From: Nemertoderma westbladi | Lineage: Eukaryota > Xenacoelomorpha > Nemertodermatida > Nemertodermatidae | NCBI GenBank assembly: GCA_032718475.1 | Contig: JAUCBJ010000145.1 | Coordinates: forward strand, 1 to 64,000 | Length of the DNA: 64,000 nt | Direction: 5' to 3' | Shown here: positions 23,310 to 33,945 of the stretch, piece by piece | Numbering within the stretch: position 1 is the first letter of the stretch | Layout: every line of letters starts with the position of its first letter | Program-made: the position numbers and the translations under genes | Notes under the pieces: model-generated | Seen by the model: only the letters and a program-made list of their open reading frames with translations | The model's database searches: none | What the model was told of the DNA's origin: nothing

Positions 23310-23417
23310 TTGATCTCTCTCTAGGGCCGCTAATTTTGCGACTTGATGGCTCGCTGCGAAATTCCCTTGACAGAATACCAGCACTCTCTTCCATGTGACC
23401 CTTTCCTCTTGTATTTG
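23310..23417 (-). CDS. disordered-protein gene, internal exon (36 residues)
   Basis: The acceptor TTATTGCAG precedes 23417 and the donor A|GTTAGT follows 23310. The 108-nt exon keeps the frame at both sides: 2 nt complete a codon begun upstream, and 1 nt is left for AGT with the terminal exon. It encodes a basic, Ser-rich stretch (NTRGKGHMEESAGIL, then SSRKISGPRERS). The other two frames either stop or fail to join, which supports this reading. Confidence 0.75.
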
Positions 23418-24074
23418 CTGCAATAAATTAAATTACAAAAATAAATAAAAATTTAGCACTAAAACTTTAACTAAACTCCTTTGATACCATAAAGTAAATA
23501 TATATAATGAACATAAGCAATATAATGAAATCCCTTAAATATAAAATTAAAGTAATTGCAACCCAGTTGGTAACTCGGAATTATTTTCAAAACTTTAGCC
23601 ATGTGAAAGATCAGTTCGAAAAGTTACCGATAGAATAATAAAAAAATAAAATAAGAAATGATAGAGTTTGAGTTGCTGGGAACCTGAAGCTTATTAAGGC
23701 AACAATAAACAGCGCAAATAACTTAAACTTCATGATTTGAGAAATAAAGATTCTAAAAAACAGCTGACGTTTCGATTTATTAAACAATAATCATTTTCAA
23801 AGCAAAAACAAATAAATACCTGAAAATTAGTGAAAGACAGTACTAAATACAAAATACAATAATAAGGCTGGTGAAGATTGAAATAACAATACAAAAAAAA
23901 ACAATTTACAAAATAATGGGTGTGGCTAGTGTGCAAAAAACGGTTGTAATTGAATATGGAAGGCGTGTACAGCAGTACAGTACTACAGAAACAACAGAGC
24001 GGATAGTACAAGACAGTCCAGTAAGAAAGTCAGGACCTACCGGTACACGAATAAGGCAGTACGTGAGGTAGGGG

Positions 24075-24094
24075 CGGGGGGGGGGGGGGGGGGG
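24075..24094. repeat. poly-G tract
   Basis: A run of about 20 G inside the Penelope-like insertion, downstream of its coding end. Confidence 0.85.
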
Positions 24095-24107
24095 GTATAT
24101 CAAGGAA

Positions 24108-24671
24108 CTACAGTAGGGAAAGGAAAGTCGAAGTTGTTTGGTCATTTAAAGTGGGGCGAAGTTTCCTAATGAATAAAGTCTCTTTAATGAGAAGTTCGCG
24201 CAAGTTACGGGATGTTGATAAGATGCTGAAATTTTCTTTTAACGTGGGATGATCGGCGGTGGAGGAGTGTTCAAAGATAGAAGAATTTTTTGGACGGGAG
24301 AATTTTCCGGAGTTGTACAAAAAGCCAGTGTGTTCCTCAACACGTTTAGCCAGGTGGCGTACAGTGCGTCCAACGTAAGAAGCATCGCAGCTTCCACAAT
24401 TATAATGGTACACAACACCCGACCGTATGTGTTCAGGAATCTGATCCTTGTACGGGAAAAGGGAGGATAGCCTACAGCTGGTTTGGAAGATAACTTTTAA
24501 ATCCAAGTGAGACAGACTCTGTCGGAAAAGGCGTAACAGACGTTTCTTTACAAGCGCGCCGTGGTGGCCGGTAAAAGGAAGGCAGATCAAAACACTCCGT
24601 TTGGGTACTGTAGTTATAGGGGGTGATCGTGGTTCACTAATACGATTGAAGAATTTTTGAGAATTATTGTT
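24108..24671 (-). pseudogene. Penelope-like GIY-YIG endonuclease domain
   Basis: About 160 codons are open from 24590, and the same frame can be followed to about 24671 (NSQKFFNRISEPRSPPITTV). Landmarks typical of the Penelope C-terminus occur in order: ICLPFTGHHG, the zinc-like YHYNCGSCDASYVGRTVRHL with the YVGRT half of GIY-YIG, RVEEHTG, then ILSTSRNLRELLIKETLFI and LRPTLND. The family joins this nuclease to a reverse transcriptase and uses it for target cleavage. No RT is present, so this is a 5'-truncated remnant. A start codon is lacking. Confidence 0.85.
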
Positions 24672-24768
24672 TAATAAATCGAAACGTCAGCTGTTTTTTA
24701 GAATCTTTATTTCTCAAATCATGAAGTTTAAGTTATTTGCGCTGTTTATTGTTGCCTTAATAAAATAA

Positions 24769-25312
24769 GAAAAATAAAAAAATGCTAAGGATCCTTTAGT
24801 GATCCATCAAACTCATTATAAACTAAAACCAATGGGTCAATTAAACTTAACCCATTTCGTTAATTAAATTGAACCAATTGGCGTATAATTAAATAGATGT
24901 CGAGCTGATACTATATCGAAATTAATTACAAATTTCAATATATAGGTATAATTAAGGTTGGAGTCCGGAAACAGTCGGAAAGTACCCCAGTCTCAAATGT
25001 CCACTTTTTTCGCTTATCGCTGCTAATATGTAAATCAGTCTGCCATAGCGATCAAATACCGAGCAATTCGTTAAATTATGTACAAGGAAGCAGCTGTCAA
25101 TTGATTTGTAAACTTAATTCCTGGATATTATTCATCCGACGGTACACAATAGGAGCTGAATTAATAATCTAAGCACAGTGTTATTGAGTACCGTACTGTT
25201 TCTGGTAAATTCCTAGACGAAACTTATTTCCGGACAACTCACATATCATAGCCCAGGTATAGTTTGTACAAAATATGCCAGTAATTAACACAAATATTAA
25301 AATCCTGCCTAC
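24769..25312 (-). other. intron sequence of the disordered-protein gene
   Basis: AT-rich; nothing else recognised. The intron runs from the donor GTAGGC after 25313 to the acceptor before 23417 and hosts the Penelope-like insertion. Confidence 0.6.
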
Positions 25313-25386
25313 CTGGCCGTTTGGACTTTGAAGTCGATGAAACAACTTTGCGATTCGTCGAAGATCCTTTTGAAACATCACACCTC
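25313..25386 (-). CDS. disordered-protein gene, internal exon (25 residues)
   Basis: The acceptor AATTTATTTAG precedes 25386 and the donor CCAG|GTAGGC follows 25313. The 74 nt give 1 + 24 codons + 1, fitting the flanking phases exactly. The peptide is Ser/Lys-rich (RCDVSKGSSTNRKVVSSTSK). This could be a chance ORF, but three consecutive exact phase joins make it likely. Confidence 0.7.
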
Positions 25387-25589
25387 CTAAATAAATTAAA
25401 TTGGATAACTAAAACTCATAGGGTTAATCACAAGAAGCGGAAATAATAACATTGTATATAAAATAAAATGAATATTACTATAGTAGTAATAATAATTAAA
25501 TTATTTATTATTTTACTCTGTAGAGTGGAAATGATTATCTATATAAGTAGAGGTGAATGATTCAAGTGCTACTTAGCGGAATATCTGCG

Positions 25590-25880
25590 GCTTCTACAGT
25601 TCTACCCTCTTAATAGAGCCAATATCTTCTTCATTTGTGGCCGTCACCATTGCGGATTCCTTGCGGTACACCATTGATAAGTAGAAGAGCTTTTATGTCT
25701 CAATAAGAATCCAAAGCCAGCAACGGTTGCTTCTGGCATTCCATGAGTTATTAGGACCTCCAGCATTTTACCTGGATCGAGTCGAATGCATTCTTGACAC
25801 ATGTCGGGAGTACAAGAAGGTTCTTTGCCTTAATTCCCTAAATCAGTCTCCGTAGCCCAAGTATCTGAGCTATTGTTGAT
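25590..25880 (-). pseudogene. decayed LINE reverse transcriptase fragment
   Basis: Minus-strand frames give FKNAFDSI-like (KNAFDSIQ), KMLEVLITHGMPEATVAGF and NGVPQGIRNGD, which correspond to RT motif 3 (DFxxAFDSI), the following helix and the motif 4 'GVPQG' loop of non-LTR retrotransposons. Frames change at least twice and stops interrupt. It lies in an intron of the disordered-protein gene. Confidence 0.65.
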
Positions 25881-26425
25881 CCATTACACCCAATTAATTG
25901 TTGTGATACGCAGTAGTTTCTCTATGTGAGGCCTAATTCTATATAGATCATTTTGTTGTATATTTTGCTTATTTATCTTACAAGCAAAGTCAGTGTATAG
26001 CAGTTATGAACTTCTAGGGTGTAGGCATCATATATATACAGCATTATATGCTATGATTTACAAAACAATGGAGCAAATTCAGGGAATAAAAGTAAAATTT
26101 AGGAAATAAAAACGCATTTTTCTCGCCTCAAGCAGATTATCTGATATACCGGTACGGGTTGTTTTGGGTTATGGTTTGGGATGCCGAACTTAATGTCATT
26201 GTATACTTTTGGAGTACGGCTCCGGTTGTGGTTGATGCTGACGGCAAGAATGAATCAATGCATATGGTTATGCTATGGTTTGGGATATGTTTTTGGGTTG
26301 CAGTAGTTAACCTAGACCACTCTCCTCTAATAATATTGAGAATAGGGCGGGTACTATACGTCAGCAGCTCCAACTCATACCATACATACACCAATATAAT
26401 ATGCATGGGTTAGGTATAATCTTAC

Positions 26426-26505
26426 CAGTTAGAATTCTGATCGGAATGGTCCATTTGTTGCGGGCAACTCGTTTTTGTTACATAACCATTGGCAGTCTTC
26501 GAGCC
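26426..26505 (-). CDS. disordered-protein gene, most upstream exon recognised (26 residues)
   Basis: The acceptor TTCTTTTAG precedes 26505 and the strong donor CTG|GTAAGA follows 26426. The 80 nt encode GSKTANGYVTKTSCPQQMDH and continue to NSNW, with the last codon split TG|G across the junction. No start codon lies inside, so at least one more 5' exon exists above 26505; I could not find it. Confidence 0.7.
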
Positions 26506-27296
26506 CTAAAAGAAGAAATCAAGTTAATATGTTGAATGTTAATGCAGCATAATGAAATAATATGGACGTAGGCATTTTACTAAGGCTGTAAGGTAAGATC
26601 ACAAGACGAATTGATGATTCAAAATAGTGGACATTTCATAATATAAATTGTCTACCGGTACCTTACTACCGTAACGTTCGCAGGCTGTTAACGCTAGGTT
26701 AGTCAGTTATTTATAGTAAATGAAGAAAAAATCTGCCTCTGATACACCTGATAGTATATAGTAGTATACGCCTATTTAAAATCGTATACGTAAATTGCAA
26801 ATAAATAGCAAATGTAATGTTAAAAAGGAACAAAGACAACACGGGGCGAGGCGAGGAAGGGGTTAAACGTTTCCACGTATGTCGTACGTATCCACGTATG
26901 TGCAGTGCATATGTACGTTTCAACGTATCCACGTACGTATCTCAGTATCTATACATTACATTGAGCGATTTGACATACCGGTACTGACATACATGTGCAT
27001 ACACGTAGGCGAATACGGTACAGTTTTCTGATTCGTCCAGATGATATACGAGAGAAATGTCATGCAAAATGCTTAGACCTAAGTAAATAGACCTAAATAA
27101 AACGGTAACCTGTTCTAATGACTTTTATTTATTGTTTATTATTTATTGTTTTGGTTTAAAAAAGAGAAAACAACGTGCCACTGCCACTGTACAGCTGTAG
27201 CGTGCTCGTGCTCCTTTCCGCAAACTGCCAAATTGAATTTATAGGCCTACCTGTTATAACATTTAGCAGTTTTTACCGTACAGCCGTACCGGTAGG
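26506..27296. other. 5' side of the disordered-protein gene; no exon recognised
   Basis: It contains simple variations of ACGTATCCACGTATG (26870-26940) and one copy of the ATTTATTGTTTTGGTT motif (about 27141-27156). No further exon could be identified with confidence. Confidence 0.4.
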
Positions 27297-27307
27297 CCGT
27301 AGGCGAG

Positions 27308-27924
27308 GGGTGACAGACCGAACGTAATCAGGATCGAATGTAACATAGTTTTTACGAATCGAACGTAACCTCAATTATGTTACATTGGATCCTATAACTG
27401 TATAACTATGTTACATTCGATCTACAAATTACTAAGCTCGAATGTAACATACATTTATTTCAGTTGTGTTTTGATTTCAGGAGTTAACCGATGAAATGCT
27501 TCGTATAACTGTATAATTACAGGAAGAAACAGTTTGGTGTTGGTGAGTACAAAACAAAGACCCAATTAAGAAACCTGCATAATCTTGTAACATGTGTTAA
27601 CTTTCGTTTATTGTTTTGGTTCCCCCAACATGCCTCTGTAACCTGCTCCTTTCAGCCTGTAAATAAAAGTAACCTGCATACTCTTGTAACATATGTGTTA
27701 ACTTTCGTTTATTGTTTTGGTACCCCCTACACGCCTCTGTAACCTGCTCCTTTAAATCTGTAAATGACAATGTTACATTCGAGCTTAGTAATTTGTAGAT
27801 CGAATGTAACATAGTTATAGGATCCAATGTAATGTAACATAATTGCGGTTACGTTCGATACGTAATAACTACTGAACTATGTTACATTCGGTCCTGATTA
27901 CGTTCGGCTGTTCGGTCATGTATC
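27308..27924. mobile_element. 617-bp foldback element with 10-11-bp target duplication
   Basis: Left and right thirds are inverted copies about 150 bp long, sharing GACCGAACGTAATCAGGATC, GGATCCTATAACT and CGATCTACAAATTACTAAGC. CCGTAGGCGAG occurs immediately outside both ends (27297-27307 and 27924-27934). The middle carries two tandem copies of a phrase with CGTTTATTGTTTTGGT and TAACCTGCTCCTTT. A second copy is at 57217-57867 and a solo end at about 58425. A 9-11-bp duplication with long inverted ends fits a Mutator-like foldback. Confidence 0.9.
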
Positions 27925-27934
27925 CGTAGGCGAG

Positions 27935-28751
27935 ATATTAATTCGCCGGATCTGGCAGTCTGGGGTCAGGGGGTTGGGATTTGCTGATTTCGGGATTTGC
28001 GTTCAGTTTCCTGCTACCGGTACGGTAAATAGGCCTACTGAAATATCCAGACCAACCTGAATTATCATAAGAATATGTGAAAGTGACGCCGAATTTTTCG
28101 ATAAACCCTCATCAACCACAGTCATTGCACGTTACTGGCGCCGTGTTATGCTGTTCTACTGCTGCACCCTGTAGGCTACTCCAACTCCAGTAGGCCTACT
28201 CAGTCACAGTCAGTACAGCCAGACAGCAGTACTGCAGTAGTGTTGTAGTAGAGTAGAGCCTACTGCTGTACTGCAGCTTTGTCTGTTTGTTCGGAGTTCA
28301 GCTGTTCTGGGTTCTAGCAATCTGCTCCTCTGACTGCCTCACTGATGTTGTTCTGTTGTTGGTTGACAAGGTAGGCCTGTTGCCTGTAGGCCTACCTGCC
28401 TGCCGGTGACTGGGTGAGGTGATGTGCTGTCGATGTGCAGTTACGAGTTACTGAGTTAACAACAGGTTAACGGGTTACAGCTTACAGCTATACAGGGTGA
28501 AGCAGTTGTCTTGTCAGTACAGCCTGACAGCATTACTGCATTCACAGACTTCCTGACCTCTGTATATACCTTTAACCATACAGCAGTACAGCCATACGGT
28601 ACAGCATTACTGCAGTACAGCAGTACATAGGTACAGCATAAGTAAAATACTGAAATACAAAATTACTGAAATACCGGTACTGCAGTAGAATAGTACTGTA
28701 GTACAGTAGAACAGTTTCGGACTACATGTAGTTCGACATATTGGGTCATAT
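27935..28751. other. intergenic sequence rich in CAGTA and AGGCCT palindromes
   Basis: No gene was seen. From 28150 to 28740 phrases such as TACTGCAGTA, GTAGGCCTAC and ACAGCAGTACAG recur, giving a low-complexity, palindrome-rich texture. Confidence 0.5.
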
Positions 28752-29700
28752 ACAAGGCGTACTATATACAAGGCCATGTCATCGAGTTAACTGGGGGCGG
28801 TGACTGAGGGCAAGATTTTTTTTACAACAATTTTATATTTTGATATGGGGAGAGTTCTACAAATTTTCATTTGCTGCAATTTGGTCAATGGACTTAATTG
28901 AAGCATCCTCGTTAAGTAAGATAGAAAATTTTATGGTAGCTAGTGTTTTAGGTAGGTTTAGCTAGTAATTTCGACACAGGTTCCGTCCGACATCCTACTA
29001 CTTCCTTCCATAAATATTTTGTAGTAGCTATATAGTTCTTGTTACTATTTGTATAGAAAATGTTCCAGAAGATGTTAGCTATTCATTTTTTTTTATTATA
29101 TTCTAGAACAAATATTTTTTGTTCTAGAACATTTTTTAGAAAAATATCAGGATTATATTTAAAACGAATGGAATCGTTCTAAAACGTGTTTAAAATCAAT
29201 AAAAAAATTTTCAACATTTTACTTTTTCACAATATTTTATTTTCACAATTTTTTTTATTGATTTTAAACACATTTTAGAACGATTCCATGCGTTTTAAAT
29301 AGAATCCAGATTTTTGTCTAAAAAATGTTCTAGAACAAAAAATATTTGTTCTAGAACATAATTTAAAAAAAAAATGAATAACTAACATCTTCTGGAACAT
29401 TTTCTATACAAATAGTAACAATAACTAGCTACTACAAAATATTTATAGAAGGAAGTAGGATGTCGGAACGACGGAACCAGTATCGAAATTACTAGCTACA
29501 CCTACCTAAAACACTACAGTAGCTACCATAAAATTTTGTATCCTACTTAACAAGGAGGCTTCAAGTACGTCCATTGATCAAATTGCAGCAAATGAAAATT
29601 TATAGAACTCTCCCAATATCAAATTTTGAAATTGTTGTAAAAAAAATCTCGCCCCCAGTCACCGCCCCATTTAACTCGATGCCATGGCCTACGCCTTGGT
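28752..29700. mobile_element. 0.95-kb near-perfect palindrome (foldback element)
   Basis: The sequence from 28752 to about 29207 is repeated in inverse from about 29247 to 29700 with few differences. Examples are GTCATCGAGTTAACTGGGGG against CCCATTTAACTCGATG, and AACATCTTCTGGAACATTTT on the right against its complement on the left. The loop is only about 40 bp. Outer ends show ACAAGGCGT and its complement. No ORF is present. The architecture is that of a non-autonomous foldback transposon. Confidence 0.9.
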
Positions 29701-29729
29701 CATACAATATATCACCAGTTTCACAGTTT

Positions 29730-29830
29730 TTACATTAACTACGCGTTGGTGCCGTAGGTCCTCTGCAAACTACGCGTAGGTCCTGCGTAAACTACGCGTA
29801 GGTGCTAACCTTAACTATGCGTAGGCCTAT
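29730..29830. repeat. short tandem repeat of ACTACGCGTAGGT
   Basis: Four diverged copies of an ACTACGCGT-containing phrase (29739, 29769, 29792 and the variant 29816) lie just beyond the palindrome. ACGCGT is itself palindromic. Confidence 0.65.
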
Positions 29831-30253
29831 ATGACGTTTATCATTAGCAGTCCTACATATTCCAAGCGGTTCAGTACTAAAATAAGACAATAGTGTATGG
29901 GCTTCATGCCAGACATTATTAACCAACCAGACCCCATACGGGCAGTTTTGTGTGGAAATATTTAAATTTTCAAGGCAATTTTCTCGGAATGAAATTTTTT
30001 ACGCAAAAAACACTACTGCTCTGTGATTTAACAGTTTTTTTATAATTTTCGCTTCATATGACAGGTATTTAATAAACTTCGACAAATTTCGGGCAGTTTT
30101 TTTTATTTCATAATAATTCCCCGTTCCCAAGTTTTTTTTTGTTTATGCAACCACTTTCGAGTTATTTGAAAAAACGAAAAAACGAAAAAAAAAGTTATTT
30201 GAAAACCGCGCTGCTAACAATTGCATTAAATTTATACAAATTAAATTTAATTT
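29831..30253. other. AT-rich spacer
   Basis: No feature was found; the T-rich stretches contain short homopolymers only. Confidence 0.4.
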
Positions 30254-30297
30254 AGCGCTACTGATGAGGCCTGATAGGCCGAAACGTACGTAGCGCT
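30254..30297 (+). ncRNA. hammerhead-ribozyme-like motif
   Basis: The order matches a minimal hammerhead. Complementary flanks AGCGCTA (30254-30260) and TAGCGCT (30291-30297) could form helix I. CTGATGA (30261-30267) is the invariant first core strand, GGCC/TGATA/GGCC (30268-30280) is a perfect helix II with loop, GAAA (30281-30284) is the second core strand, and CGTACG plus GTA could form a tiny helix III. If cleavage follows GTA, helix I must slip by two bases; with perfect helix I, position 17 would be G, which is unfavourable. Minimal hammerheads of this kind are known from Penelope-like elements and retrozymes. Activity is not shown. Confidence 0.6.
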
Positions 30298-32765
30298 GGT
30301 TCAACCCCCGGTGACGTGCTTTCTCATTTTTTCCATTTCTGAACAAAAACCATATAACGAACCTGTCTTTAGACTGGGTAGTTTTTGTCTAAAGCTGAGG
30401 CCGGCAAAAACATGATGGATGTGTGTATGACATGTACTGTTTAACAACGAAATGGCTTCAAACCACTTGCTTGTATAAAATTGTAAACGCGACTATTCAT
30501 CAATTAGTATCTAGTTGTAGAATAAAAAGTTGGTAACGATTCGATGTGCGATATTCGAAATATTAGCATATCAACATTATGGAACGCTAAATTAAATACC
30601 CACAACTGGAGTTATTTATTTATTTAGTTAGTTATTTATTATTTATCAATTGGAGTTACACATTAATTATATCGTTAATTATTGTTCTATCTCTATTCAG
30701 TCAGTTAGTGTAAATGTCATGCAGTACATCATTTTTATATATCGATGCATCTATAGGGCCTATTGTCATCGTTATATCCATCAATCAGGCTAAGGTCAAT
30801 TGTAATGTAAAGGCTTAGTAGGTTTTGTATATCTGGGACGTTTACAACAGCTGTCGATTAAACTAGCAAACCCAGAAAACTGAACCAGGGTGGCTGCCAG
30901 CCGGGTATCAACGGCTGTTGGGTAGACTTATGAAAGATTTCACAAACTTTCATAGGAGGCTTGTACATGTACATTATATTGGTTGCTCCGATGTTTTTAT
31001 TAGGCTAACTGAGAATGGTGAATTAGGTATAAATAATTCGTGTTCTTTATTTTATTTATCTAATTCAGAAAGACCCCGCCGCAGAATAAACTGCTCTTTG
31101 GGGTCGTTTCCCAGGTTGCGGATATGGATAACATTTCACACATCGCAGTAATTGTGATTATGATTTGTTTGTCTAGTAAGCGACTGTGTATTACATTCGA
31201 TGGGAGGCAGTTTTTTGGTTGATGCAATTCATTCTTGGTTTGCATCTTCCAATCCCATCTGTTTCTTGGGGTCTGTTTAAGACGGGTTCGTATTAGGCCT
31301 ACATCATTATTTACAGTTCCATTACCAGCTCAGTTCCAATTTATTTCAATAATTATACTATGGCCGTTTTCTAAAAGGCTGTGTGTGTGTCGGAAAAGAA
31401 CATATAACTACCTATAGTATACAGTAATTATAATTGTTCGCTAAGATGGCTTGCGCTTGCAGCTTTTGCTGCACGAAACACGAAGACCCCACACGTGTAA
31501 TACTGTAAATACAGTACAGTAGCAATATTAAAGCCCGGGTCACACATGAGCTTCCAACATTCAAATAATTCCGTCCCAGTTCGCACATAAACACTAAACT
31601 TTCAGCTCATAAAAATTATTGGATATATTACTAAAATCTGTTTTGTTTTATAGATTTTACTGTGTAAGTGTTTTTTTTAATTAATTTAAAGTAATAATTT
31701 TTAATATGGATAACTAAATCGATGACGTAATATTAGCATACAGTATACATTACATAGGCAGCGTAATAAACGATGCTATTGGGTTTTTATGGCCGGGAAG
31801 CGATGGATTATTATACTGTAAATTATGTAGGCCCTATTCCATTTCTGCCATGCAATATGAAAAGACCGCAAGTCACAAAAAGTCATTTCTAGTAAAACGC
31901 AAATTATTGTTTGCCTTCAGATTGCTGGTTTAAAATGACGGTAAATTACTAATTTTTTATTACCCTACGCAATTTGGGGTGGGAAATTTTTCATTGTATA
32001 CATTTAATGCATATATTAGCAGCGCGGTTTTTAATTTGTAAATACCTCGAAAGTCCGTGATTTCATTTCCGATGTCAGTTTAATGTTCGGTAGAATCTAA
32101 TCTGTTTTACTATTGGTCAGCTTCTGGCTGGACATACATTTTGACGGTCCGATCGGAAGACATGGAGAGACAGCGATAACTCGAAATTTTATTAGGCGGT
32201 GATTTCAACACCGCCTTCACCTCAGCTACACGATTTCCCCAGAAGTAAATAAATATTTAATTTTAGAGAAATATATATTTTTTATATATTTTTTATATTT
32301 ATTTACTTATACAATACGCAATAAATAATATGAGAACAAAAAAGTCACTTGGTGAAATTTCAATTTTGAATTTCGCGCATTTTCTGCTAATAGTAAAAAC
32401 CGCAAGTCAAAAGACACATATTTCAATAAAACAGTAGGCATCTTTATGTATTTTCTTATTATGCAATGACAAAACACCGTGCAAGTCTTGCGTTTTTTTG
32501 CATAAATTCAAGTAGGCCTAGTTGCGGTCTTTTGTATTGCACTTACGGTCTTTTTCCTTTGTAACACTATACATATGTTGTGACTTACGGCCTTTTTACA
32601 TTGGATATCTCGAGAACTAGAGTCGATACGGTCTTCTCGATTATACCATTAGATAGAGCGCATTTTTAAGACCCAGAAAAAGTGAATTTTGGAAAAATGC
32701 GACATACGGTCATTTTACATTGCACGGCAGATTTGCTGTGTACTTTTCAGTAGACATGAAGATGA
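30298..32765. other. intergenic region without a supported gene
   Basis: AT-rich, with scattered AGGCCT palindromes and short ORFs that lack any recognisable domain. The fragment GGAAGCGATGGATTATT and its neighbours look unique. Nothing structural was identified. Confidence 0.4.
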
Positions 32766-32800
32766 CACGTTCGTGGGGCCTTCGCGCAGCACGAGGCCCA
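32766..32800. mobile_element. MITE terminus of the TTCGTGGGGC family
   Basis: CACGTTCGTGGGGCCTTCGC followed by GCAGCACG matches the ends of the element at 50075-50701 and the solo end at 1034. Only one terminus is recognised here. Confidence 0.55.
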
Positions 32801-33097
32801 GTTATGAGATACAAATTAAAATTGTGCGACTGTATCACAAAATCAGGTTATGAGAGATTAACCCACACCACCAATTAATCAAAGAAAGGGGGACAGTACG
32901 TGTTCACCCCTTTTAATCTGCACCCCCCCCCCCCCTCCCCCACCCACCAATACATAACCGCGACATCTACCACCCACGGAAGGGTAGCACGAACTTATTT
33001 CCAAACGCACGTTCAATATGCAAAGCCAGGTGGTTTATAGGAATATAATCAATGCAGTACTCGTCTTCATTATAAGCCTCTTTGCGTTCGACCTGTT

Positions 33098-33493
33098 TTA
33101 TATTAAAATATATTTATTAAACGCAGGCTGACGCTCTTTATAATAATAATACCTAGGGATGCCAGCTTCCAGACTTTCAATCTTTACTGCCACGCAAACC
33201 CCGCAGAGGAAGTTTTGGTTTGAGAGATCAAGCCCATCGGCAATTGGTGTTTCAATTTCGGTCCAGGAACTCTGACAATGGGAGCATTCAATCTTAGCTG
33301 TGGTCCATTCCCGTGGTTTCGGCTTCCTTTTCTTCGTCCCAATGACAGATTCTTCTGAAGACGTTCGATTCGCTTTCAGTTTATTGTTGGCGTTTGTGTT
33401 TTGAAGTTGTATTCGAGTGGACAGTCGCGCCGGTTTCGAGGTAACCATACCGACCTGTGATAAGCGTTGGTTTTGTTGAGTGCCGGTATTCAT
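33098..33493 (-). CDS. hypothetical exon with two CxxC pairs
   Basis: The ATG at 33493 opens a 131-codon frame. A plausible donor (CCCTAG|GTATTA, exon end 33153) suggests the coding exon really covers 33153-33493, the low-complexity tail being intron. The N-terminus is Gln/Asn/Ser/Lys-rich with a KKRKPKPREW basic patch, a possible nuclear localisation signal. It is followed by CSHC and, 23 residues on, CGVC, spaced like one zinc-binding site. I do not recognise the family. It could be the first exon of a chromatin-type zinc-finger protein or a transposon-derived ORF. Neighbouring exons were not found. Confidence 0.4.
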   Translation of the reverse strand: MNTGTQQNQRLSQVGMVTSKPARLSTRIQLQNTNANNKLKANRTSSEESVIGTKKRKPKPREWTTAKIECSHCQSSWTEIETPIADGLDLSNQNFLCGVCVAVKIESLEAGIPRYYYYKERQPAFNKYILI

Positions 33494-33499
33494 CTTCTT

Positions 33500-33945
33500 T
33501 CACCTCTTCAATGTCAGATGTTGCAAATACTGATAACACGAATAACGGTATATATTTCAATACTTGTCAATAGTAATATATATAATTTAGATAACTATTT
33601 TATATCTGTACTGTTGAGCAAACTCTACATAAATTTCAACCTGTGTATCGCCGGTAGTGCTGTTGCTGTGCAAGTGCTGAAGTGCTAGTTGCCACCGGTC
33701 ACGCGGTCAGCCGGTACCGGTAGTAGGGTGGTACCATGGCCTACTACACACAGGCCATGACAAGGACTTGCCGTGAAATTAGCGTAGGCTGACTGATGAA
33801 TTATCAAATATTATATTTTCCACGAATGCAGGGTCCATATTTAAAAGAAGATGACTAGATTTTCGTAAAGAATTTAATTGAAACAGTATTTAATAATTAA
33901 TAAATTAATTATCGCTCGAGTTCCTGCAGCTTTTATTCGTTTGTG
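33500..33945. other. intergenic spacer
   Basis: No gene was recognised. ACCGGT palindromes cluster at 33690-33730. Confidence 0.4.

Larger units (their letters stand above)
23690..24768 (-). mobile_element. Penelope-like element fragment with inverted terminal copies
   Basis: A GIY-YIG endonuclease coding segment is flanked by a nearly perfect 105-110-bp inverted repeat (23690-23799 and 24660-24768; for example AACAATAAACAGCGCAAATA on the left). Penelope-like elements are known to carry terminal repeats that can be inverted. A degraded hammerhead-like end (TAAATCGAAACGTCAGCTG) sits at the inner edge of each arm. The reverse transcriptase is missing. It is inserted in an intron of the disordered-protein gene. 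Confidence 0.8.

Noticed and set aside
22914-23324. 136-codon plus-strand ORF in the intron of the disordered-protein gene
   Set aside because: AT-rich and hydrophobic, with no domain, and it overlaps the boundary of a well-supported minus-strand exon.
24660-24700. Intact hammerhead in the arms of the Penelope-like fragment
   Set aside because: The GAAACGTC strand is present but the CTGATGA strand is degraded (AATTATTG or AATGATTA) and helix I does not pair.
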